NCBI GenBank assembly: GCA_900321505.1
Contig: ONWK01000318.1
Coordinates: 1 to 14,799, forward strand
Direction of reading: 5' to 3'
Length of the DNA: 14,799 nt
DNA from: an uncultured Eubacteriales bacterium
GTDB taxonomy: Bacteria > Bacillota > Clostridia > Lachnospirales > Lachnospiraceae
Part shown: piece by piece, positions 6,054-11,509 of the stretch
Layout of the letters: each line of letters opens with the position of its first letter
Numbering within the stretch: the first letter of the stretch is position 1
Translations under genes and position numbers: made by a program
The notes under the pieces: model-generated
The model's database searches: none
Told to the model about the DNA's origin: nothing
The model's input: only the letters and a program-made list of their open reading frames with translations

Positions 6054-6614
6054 ATGCTTACCTTGGTACTCGGAGGCGCGGCTTCCGGAAAATCGGAATA
6101 TGCGGAGAAGCTGGCGGCCGGGGGACGTTCAGGAGATGAAATGAGCCGGAAGCTGCTTTATCTTGCAACCATGCAGCACGGGCCCTCCGCGGAGGCGCGG
6201 ATACGCAGGCACGTGAAGCAAAGAGAGGGGCTTGGGTTTGAAACTCTGGAGGATCCCTTTCTGGAGAAGATCCCGGCGGAGGAGGGACAGGAATATTTTT
6301 CGGTGATACTGCTCGAGGATATTCCGAATCTTCTGGCCAACCGGATGTTTTCCCGCCGGAGCCCGGGTGAGGAAAAGGAACATGCTCACAGTCTCCCGCA
6401 GGATATAGCGGAAGCGGTGATAAGGCTGAGGCAGGTATCGGAGGAGCTGATAATAGTTTCCGGAGACATCTTCCGTGACGGTACTGATTATACGGAGGAA
6501 ACGGAGAGATATATTAATTATCTCGGAGAACTGAATTGCCGGCTGGCAGAAGAGGCTGACCGGGTGGTGGAGGTAGTCTGTGGGATCCCGGTCGATCTTA
6601 AAGTCAATAGGTAG
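6054..6614 (+). CDS. cobU: Adenosylcobinamide kinase / adenosylcobinamide-phosphate guanylyltransferase
   Basis: Phosphorylates adenosylcobinamide and transfers GMP to give AdoCbi-GDP, the substrate of CobS. It has 186 residues, normal for the family. The Walker A motif GGAASGKS is at 7-14, LYLATM at 35-40 and ARIRRHVKQREG at 48-59; His53 aligns with the guanylylated His of Salmonella CobU. LLEDIPNLLANRMF at 86-99 matches the LLE(C)...NL segment. The NEVGxGIVP segment of Salmonella CobU is replaced by VSGDIFRDGTDY (135-146). The C-terminal pattern LGELNCRLAEEADRVVEVV (157-175) is typical. As I recall, clostridial CobU often has NEVFSDG in this place, so the unusual part here is GD for NE. The start has a strong GGAGGAG site that a hairpin may mask. 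The 3' end overlaps cobS by 35 bases. Confidence 0.9.
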   Translation: MLTLVLGGAASGKSEYAEKLAAGGRSGDEMSRKLLYLATMQHGPSAEARIRRHVKQREGLGFETLEDPFLEKIPAEEGQEYFSVILLEDIPNLLANRMFSRRSPGEEKEHAHSLPQDIAEAVIRLRQVSEELIIVSGDIFRDGTDYTEETERYINYLGELNCRLAEEADRVVEVVCGIPVDLKVNR

Positions 6615-7377
6615 TGCCTTTGGGATGTATTCACGTATACCTGTTCCCCGGGCTGTCTGGAAGGACGGGACTCCGGCGTATACCATAGGATTTTTTCCCT
6701 GGGTGGGACTGATCATCGGAGCCCTGCATTATGCGGGTTTTCTCTTTCTTCCGGTTCCTGCGCCCGCAAAGGCGCTGATACTGGCTGTACTTCCGCTTAT
6801 AGTAACGGGCGGGATACATGTTGACGGATTTATGGATACGGCGGATGCATTTCATTCCTACGGAGACCGTGAGAAGAAGCTGGAAATATTATCCGATCCG
6901 CATATCGGGGCTTTCTCGGTGATACGTCTCCTGATTCTGGCGGGTTTATATCTGGCAGGACTGACAGTGCTTATGTGGGACAGCGGATGGGAGGAGCTGC
7001 AGAAGGAGGCGGTGCTCTGCTTCTCCGGAGGCTTTATCCTTTCACGCTGCGCATCGGGAATACTGCTGATAATACTGCCCTCCGCAAAAAAAGAGGGTAT
7101 GGCATCTGAAATGAAACAGCACTCACCGTCGAGGGTCAATCTGATCCTGCTGGGTATACAGGCTGCGGCAGTGATCGCTGCGGGAGTTATCATTTCACCG
7201 CTCATCATGACCATGGGTGTGCTGGCGGCCATGCTGGTCACGGTCATATTCCTTTTCGGAAAGGTGCGGGTGCTGGGAGGAATAACCGGTGATCTCTGCG
7301 GCTGGTACCTGTCTGTAACGGAATGCTGCATGCTGTGTGCCATGGCTGTGATATATATTGTTTTGAAAGGATTTTAG
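6580..7377 (+). CDS. cobS: Adenosylcobinamide-GDP ribazoletransferase (cobalamin synthase)
   Basis: Integral membrane enzyme joining AdoCbi-GDP to alpha-ribazole or its phosphate in the last stage of cobalamin assembly. It has 265 residues, close to the usual 250. The start GTG 6580 lies inside cobU, with GGAGGT at 6569-6574, five bases upstream; the next in-frame ATG (6625) has no such site. FGMYSRIPVPR near the N-terminus and the acidic motif GGIHVDGFMDTADAF (77-91; Asp82, Asp86, Asp89) with DPHIGAFSV at 106-114 are family hallmarks. Several hydrophobic helices follow (about 35-75, 113-130, 140-163, 185-235, 245-262), and GGITGDLCGWYLSVTE near 232-247 is the second conserved block. Translation is likely coupled to cobU by the 35-base overlap. 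Assignment is secure. Confidence 0.94.
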   Translation: MGSRSILKSIGSAFGMYSRIPVPRAVWKDGTPAYTIGFFPWVGLIIGALHYAGFLFLPVPAPAKALILAVLPLIVTGGIHVDGFMDTADAFHSYGDREKKLEILSDPHIGAFSVIRLLILAGLYLAGLTVLMWDSGWEELQKEAVLCFSGGFILSRCASGILLIILPSAKKEGMASEMKQHSPSRVNLILLGIQAAAVIAAGVIISPLIMTMGVLAAMLVTVIFLFGKVRVLGGITGDLCGWYLSVTECCMLCAMAVIYIVLKGF

Positions 7378-7386
7378 GAGAGGCAT

Positions 7387-7794
7387 ATGATCCTCTATAT
7401 AGGCGGCAGAGCCCAGGGAAAATGGAAGCTTGTATGCGGGCGTTTCGGAGAAGGCTGCAGGGTGGCGGACGGGTTTATTCCCGATACACCGGCTGAAAAA
7501 GGGGAGACTTTGATCCTTCGTCACGCGGAACGGCTCATTTCAGCGGATAAGGTATCGGATCCGGAGCAGATAGGGGTAATGGCCGCTGAACTGGCGGAAC
7601 GGATCGCGGCACTTGAAGAACCCGGAGGAACGGTAGTGGTGGTCTCCCGGGAAATGGGCTGCGGAGTGATCCCCGCAGATGAGAAGGATATGATGGAAAG
7701 AGAAGCTGCCGGACGTCTTCAGATCGAAATAGCGGGACGTTCAGAGGAAGTGATACGTGTAGTCTGCGGCATCGGGGTGAGGCTGGGACAGTAA
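7387..7794 (+). CDS. Short CobU-like protein
   Basis: A 135-residue paralogue of CobU, starting 9 bases after cobS with an AGGAGAGG ribosome site. GGRAQGKW (6-13) resembles a Walker A loop but lacks the usual Ser/Thr after GK. VVVVSREMGCGVIPADEKD (83-101) and AAGRLQIEIAGRSEEVIRVVCGIGVRL (107-133, given here as its key span) match the C-terminal half of CobU, including the GxGIVP block missing from the neighbouring 186-aa CobU. The middle is about 50 residues shorter and I see no clear counterpart of the guanylylation region RIxxHxxxR, though an RHAER occurs at 45-49. Short forms next to full CobU are, as I recall, found in other clostridia. It could be a kinase-only or guanylyltransferase-only enzyme, a partner subunit, or a non-catalytic relic; the sequence does not decide. 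Confidence 0.75.
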   Translation: MILYIGGRAQGKWKLVCGRFGEGCRVADGFIPDTPAEKGETLILRHAERLISADKVSDPEQIGVMAAELAERIAALEEPGGTVVVVSREMGCGVIPADEKDMMEREAAGRLQIEIAGRSEEVIRVVCGIGVRLGQ

Positions 7795-7812
7795 CACACG
7801 GGGGGCGGAAAT

Positions 7813-8580
7813 ATGGAAGACAGTATGCTTGAACAGGAGCGGACAGTCCGTGAATATCTCCAGCGGGAGGAGGGCTTTCTTCGTGCGGGCTATTTCCCGG
7901 AAATGGAGTTCTATTCATATGTAAAGGCCGGAAATGTGAAGCGCGTAAAGGAATTATGCGTGGAACCGCTGCATACCAAGGAAGGAATGGGGGTTCTTTC
8001 GGATAAGCCTTTGCAGAACATGAAATATCATTTTGCCATTACGGCGGCGCTTCTGGCCAGGTATTGTATCGAGGGCGGTATGGAGCTTCCCGATTCCTAC
8101 GGTATTTCAGATATATATATCCGTAAGGCCGACAGGGCAAGACGCGTAGAGGAGATATCGGAGCTTCACCGGGAAATGTGTATAGATTATACGAAGCACA
8201 TGAAGAATCTCAGAAAGAAGGCCATAACCTCACTGCCGGTGGCAAAGGCCATAGATTATATCTATGATCATCTTCATACCAGGATAACCATGCCCATGCT
8301 GGCGGAATACGCTGAGGTAAGCAGCGGCTATCTTTCCAGAGAGTTCAAAAAAGAGACCGGGGAGACAGTGAGCGGTTACATACGCAGAAAGAAGCTGGAG
8401 ACGGCGGGGAATATGCTGATATATTCGGAGCTTTCCACTCTTGAGATATCCGAGATACTTGCTTTCCCGAGTCAGAGCTATTTTACTGAGGTCTTCCGCA
8501 GGGAGAAGGGCTTGACACCCTCAAAATACCGGGAGATAAACCGCTTCAGAAATGAAATAGGCAAAAATACGGATAGATAA
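7813..8580 (+). CDS. AraC-family transcriptional regulator
   Basis: DNA-binding regulator of 255 residues. The C-terminal AraC/XylS module spans about 142-241 and holds both helix-turn-helix units: MLAEYAEVSSGYLSREFKK (162-180) and the second around ISEILAFPSQSYFTEVFRR (212-230), ending with the family signature EKGLTPSKYRE (231-241). The N-terminal 130 residues are mostly helical and show no cupin sugar-binding fold; their ligand or signal is unknown. The ATG at 7813 follows a GGGGGGCGG ribosome site and lies 18 bases after the CobU-like gene, so it is probably co-transcribed with the cobalamin genes. It also sits directly upstream of the glucanase pair, the usual place for a regulator of carbohydrate genes. 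Target unproven. Confidence 0.92.
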   Translation: MEDSMLEQERTVREYLQREEGFLRAGYFPEMEFYSYVKAGNVKRVKELCVEPLHTKEGMGVLSDKPLQNMKYHFAITAALLARYCIEGGMELPDSYGISDIYIRKADRARRVEEISELHREMCIDYTKHMKNLRKKAITSLPVAKAIDYIYDHLHTRITMPMLAEYAEVSSGYLSREFKKETGETVSGYIRRKKLETAGNMLIYSELSTLEISEILAFPSQSYFTEVFRREKGLTPSKYREINRFRNEIGKNTDR

Positions 8581-8611
8581 GCAGAACGTAAAAAGTGTCA
8601 GAAAAACGATA

Positions 8612-8662
8612 TAGAATATTTTTTTTCTCCGATAATATGGCCTCGAACTTGAAACGGAGGCC
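8612..8662 (+). promoter_or_regulatory. Putative leader of the GH16 gene: weak -10 box and GC-rich hairpin
   Basis: The 132-base gap before the GH16 gene has TAGAAT (8612-8617) and GATAAT (8631-8636) as possible -10 boxes, both with poor -35 sequences (for example TAAAAA at 8589-8594), as expected for an activator-dependent promoter. GGCCTC (8639-8644) and GAGGCC (8657-8662) form a 6-bp hairpin in the presumed leader. No strong terminator for the AraC gene was found; a T-run at 8619-8626 is preceded only by A-rich sequence. Confidence 0.3.
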
Positions 8663-8712
8663 AGCCTGTCGGAGGGGGCCGGAAATAACAGATCAAAACG
8701 GAGGAGGAAAAA

Positions 8713-10233
8713 ATGAGAAGAAAGGGATTAACTAAGTCAGTGGTTCTGATAACGGCCATGGGATTTTTACTCAGCGGCTGTGGAAAGAATGAGGATACAA
8801 ACACTGCGGCAAGTACTGCGGCACCTGCAACGGAAAAGACAGAAGAGGTAAAGACGGAGGATACTTCATCCGAAACAGAAGCTTCATCCGAAACAGAAGC
8901 CACGGCAACTGAGGCAGTAACAGAAGAAAAGGCGGAGGGCGAGATGAATATTCCCGAAGGATACACACTTTACTGGCATGATGAGTTTGATCAGTATGAA
9001 GGAAGACTGTCTGATGCGGACTGGAATTACGAGGTTCACCCTGCAGGCTGGGTAAATGCAGAGCTGCAGCGTTATGAGGATGATGAAAAGTATGCTTACG
9101 TAAAGAACGGAGAGCTTGTCATTCAGTCTTTGAAGGAAGTTGATGCAGACGGAAATGTTTCCTATGTTTCCGGCCGTGTTACAACACAGCATAAGCATGC
9201 GCTTAAATACGGATATATCGAAGCACGTCTTAAGGTACCCACGGGCAAGGGCTTCCTGCCGGCATTCTGGATGATGCCCGAGGAAGAGGAGCATTACGGA
9301 CAGTGGCCCAAGTGCGGTGAGATCGATATCATGGAGGTGCTCGGAAACAGTACCAACATGAACTACGGAACACTTCATTTCGGCGAGCCTCATAAGCAGA
9401 ACCAGGGTTCCTATACACTCAGCTCCGGAGATTTCCACAGCGAATACCACACCTTCGCAGTTGAATGGAGTCCCAACAGCTTCCGCTGGTATGTGGATGG
9501 AGTGATGTACTATGAATGCAATGACTGGTATACAAATGATTCGGCGGGCAATCCCATCGCGGATTATCCGGCACCCTTCAACCAGCAGTTCCATGTGATC
9601 CTCAACGTGGCTGTAGGCGGTAACTGGCCCGGAGATCCGGACGAAAACACGATCTTTGATGAAGAGAACTCATCCATGAAGATCGATTATGTACGTATGT
9701 TCCGTAAGAAGAACTACAATGAAAATGTAACAAAGCCCGTAAGAGAGATGGTTTTCAAGGAAGCAGATGATACAGGCAACTTCGTTACCAACGGTGATTT
9801 TGCCGCAGACGAGGATCTTACTGATGATACAGACTGGAAGTTCCTAGAACTGATGGACGGCAAGGGCTCCGCAAAGATCGAGAACGGTGAGATCATCATT
9901 TCCACCGATAACTTCGGTACGGAGGAATATTCGATCCAGCTTGTACAGCCGGGTATGCCGATGATGAACGGCAGGGAATACAAATTCTCCTTTGAAGCAT
10001 ATGCGGATGAGGATCGTAAGATGAAGGCTGCAGTGACCGCACCTACCGCTGACTGGATCAGATATTTTGATGACACGAGTGTTAATCTTACTAAGGACTG
10101 GCAGGAATTCTCCTTTAACTTTGCCATGGATAAGGCTGATGACGATGCCGGACGTGTGGAATTCAACATGGGCAACCAGGGCAGCACGGCAACCATACAT
10201 ATCAGAAATGTAAGACTTGAGATAGTAGAATGA
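8713..10233 (+). CDS. GH16 beta-glucanase lipoprotein with C-terminal CBM4_9 domain
   Basis: Surface enzyme predicted to cut beta-1,3 or mixed-linkage beta-glucans. The 506-residue protein has a lipoprotein signal peptide with lipobox LLSGC (Cys23), then a Ser/Thr/Glu-rich linker (about 24-78) that should hold the domain off the membrane. The GH16 domain spans about 80-332: YTLYWHDEFDQ (84-94), the substrate-cleft segment GFLPAFWMMPE (180-190) and the catalytic motif GEIDIMEVLG (202-211; Glu203 nucleophile, Asp205, Glu208 acid/base). VGGNWPGDPD near 301-310 and IDYVRMF at 324-330 close the fold. Residues about 353-506 (NFVTNGDFAADEDLTDDTDW at 356-375, ending IHIRNVRLEIVE) match a CBM4_9 beta-sandwich. 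The start has a GGAGGAGG site. A cytoplasmic GH5 gene follows. The exact glucan specificity cannot be read from the sequence. Confidence 0.93.
   Translation: MRRKGLTKSVVLITAMGFLLSGCGKNEDTNTAASTAAPATEKTEEVKTEDTSSETEASSETEATATEAVTEEKAEGEMNIPEGYTLYWHDEFDQYEGRLSDADWNYEVHPAGWVNAELQRYEDDEKYAYVKNGELVIQSLKEVDADGNVSYVSGRVTTQHKHALKYGYIEARLKVPTGKGFLPAFWMMPEEEEHYGQWPKCGEIDIMEVLGNSTNMNYGTLHFGEPHKQNQGSYTLSSGDFHSEYHTFAVEWSPNSFRWYVDGVMYYECNDWYTNDSAGNPIADYPAPFNQQFHVILNVAVGGNWPGDPDENTIFDEENSSMKIDYVRMFRKKNYNENVTKPVREMVFKEADDTGNFVTNGDFAADEDLTDDTDWKFLELMDGKGSAKIENGEIIISTDNFGTEEYSIQLVQPGMPMMNGREYKFSFEAYADEDRKMKAAVTAPTADWIRYFDDTSVNLTKDWQEFSFNFAMDKADDDAGRVEFNMGNQGSTATIHIRNVRLEIVE
8865..8900 (+). repeat. 18-bp tandem repeat (two copies) in the GH16 linker
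   Basis: TTCATCCGAAACAGAAGC occurs twice in direct succession (8865-8882 and 8883-8900), encoding the SSETEA units of the lipoprotein linker. It is in frame and exact, as from a recent slippage duplication, so linker length may vary between strains. Confidence 0.8.
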
Positions 10234-10245
10234 TCTTAAACCTGT

Positions 10246-10273
10246 CGTCCCGGGAGCAAAAGCCTTCGGGACG
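10246..10273 (+). other. GC-rich hairpin between the GH16 and GH5 genes
   Basis: CGTCCCG (10246-10252) pairs perfectly with CGGGACG (10267-10273) around a 14-base loop that can pair further (GC and CG closing an AAAA loop). It lies 12 bases after the GH16 stop. No T-run follows (the next bases are A-rich), so it is more likely an mRNA-stabilising or processing hairpin than a terminator, and may set different levels of the two enzymes. Confidence 0.45.
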
Positions 10274-10306
10274 GCTGAAAAGAAAAAGAAGGGAGAACGA
10301 CTGTAG

Positions 10307-11347
10307 ATGAGAGAATTTGCGGGTTACGAGCACGGTATCAATCTGGGAGGCTGGCTTTCCCAGTGCGTACACACCAATGAGCACTACGACAGTTTTATTA
10401 CCGAAGAGGATTTTAAGAAGATAAAGGAATGGGGTCTTGATCATGTACGCATTCCCGTGGATTATAACCTGGTGGAGGATGCGGAGGGCAGCTACATCGA
10501 GAGAGGTTTTGAGAGACTTCAGGAAGCTATCGACTGGAGCGGCAAATATGGCCTGAATATGATACTGGACCTTCATAAGACCTGCGGATTTTCCTTTGAT
10601 GCAGGAGAGAATGAGACAGGCTTCTTTGAAAATGAGGATTATCAGGAAAGATTTTATCGTCTGTGGGAGGAGTTCGCCCGCCGTTACGGTAAGTATTACA
10701 GCCGCGTTACCTTTGAGCTTCTGAACGAGGTTACGGAGAAGAGGTTCAGTGATACCTGGAATGCAGTTTCAACAAACTGCATTAAGCGTATACGTGCCAT
10801 CGCGCCGGATATGCGGATCCTGCTGGGAGGATATTACAACAACAGCATCGAAGCTCTTAAGGATCTTGCAGATCCCTATGATGACAAGGTGATCTATACC
10901 TTCCATTGCTATGAGCCGCTGATCTTTACTCATCAGGGCGCAGTCTGGGTAGAAGGAATGAGAGACTCCTTCCGTATGCCCTTTGAAGTTACCTATGGCA
11001 AGTATACGGAGTATTCTCTTACTGAGATCGAGATGTATAAGGATCTTGAAACCAACAGCTTCACAGGCTTTGATCCTGAAAAGATGATAGGCATAGAGTA
11101 TTTCGAGAAGTTTGTAGATGAAGCTGTCCGTGTTGCAGAGGAGAGAAATGTTCCTCTATACTGCGGTGAGTTCGGCGTGATCGAACTGGCGGATCCCGAG
11201 GATACCCTTAAGTGGTACAAAATGGTAACCGCCTGCTTTGACAGGCACAGGATCGGCCGCGCAGCATGGAGCTATAAGAAGATGGACTTCGGAATGGCCG
11301 ATGAAAATATGGATTCCGTAAGGGATGAAATATTGAAGGTACTTTAA
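10307..11347 (+). CDS. Cytoplasmic glycoside hydrolase family 5 enzyme (cellulase-type)
   Basis: Retaining beta-glycosidase of the (beta/alpha)8 barrel type, 346 residues. The start GINLGGWLSQCV (10-21) and HVRIPVDYN (46-54; Arg48) are GH5 features, as are LDLH (87-90). LLNEVTE (138-144) holds the acid/base Glu141, HCYEP (200-204) the conserved His and Tyr, and LYCGEFGVIE (284-293) the nucleophile Glu288. There is no signal peptide or anchor, so it should act in the cytoplasm on imported oligosaccharides, whereas the GH16 partner is on the surface. The ATG at 10307 follows GGGAG (10291-10295) by 11 bases, a rather long spacing. The gap of 73 bases to the GH16 gene contains a hairpin and no promoter, so the two are probably co-transcribed. 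Activity could be endo- or exo-glucanase; not resolved. Confidence 0.92.
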   Translation: MREFAGYEHGINLGGWLSQCVHTNEHYDSFITEEDFKKIKEWGLDHVRIPVDYNLVEDAEGSYIERGFERLQEAIDWSGKYGLNMILDLHKTCGFSFDAGENETGFFENEDYQERFYRLWEEFARRYGKYYSRVTFELLNEVTEKRFSDTWNAVSTNCIKRIRAIAPDMRILLGGYYNNSIEALKDLADPYDDKVIYTFHCYEPLIFTHQGAVWVEGMRDSFRMPFEVTYGKYTEYSLTEIEMYKDLETNSFTGFDPEKMIGIEYFEKFVDEAVRVAEERNVPLYCGEFGVIELADPEDTLKWYKMVTACFDRHRIGRAAWSYKKMDFGMADENMDSVRDEILKVL

Positions 11348-11362
11348 AATACGGAATGACAT

Positions 11363-11400
11363 AAGGGACTGTTGTGCATGAAAAGCGCTGCAGTCCCTTT
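11363..11400 (+). terminator. Terminator-like hairpin after the GH5 gene
   Basis: AAGGGACTG (11363-11371) and CAGTCCCTT (11391-11399) form a perfect 9-bp stem. The interior can extend with GTGC (11374-11377) against GCGC (11385-11388). Only a short TTT ends the stem, so termination may be partial. It lies 16 bases after the GH5 stop. Confidence 0.6.
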
Positions 11401-11437
11401 GCCGTGTTCATGAAAAAACCGGAAATCTTCTGCGGGG

Positions 11438-11466
11438 TTGCTTTTTTTGAAAGGGTAGAGTATAAT
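11438..11466 (+). promoter_or_regulatory. Promoter of the LtaS-like gene (TTGCTT-17-TATAAT)
   Basis: TTGCTT (11438-11443) and a perfect TATAAT (11461-11466) have a 17-bp spacer. Transcription should begin near 11473, leaving a leader of about 37 bases with the ribosome site AAAGGA before ATG 11510. The IspD/TarI-like gene probably shares this promoter. Confidence 0.6.
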
Positions 11467-11509
11467 CAATTGGTTATATTGGTATTCAGCTTAAAAAAGG
11501 ATGTAAAGA

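Noticed and set aside
6129..6716. Minus-strand frame of 195 codons opposite cobU
   Set aside because: Shadow of cobU and cobS, both of which carry clear family motifs.
8617..8627. Terminator of the AraC gene at the T-run
   Set aside because: No GC-containing stem precedes the T-run, only weak A-T pairing, so I do not call it a terminator.
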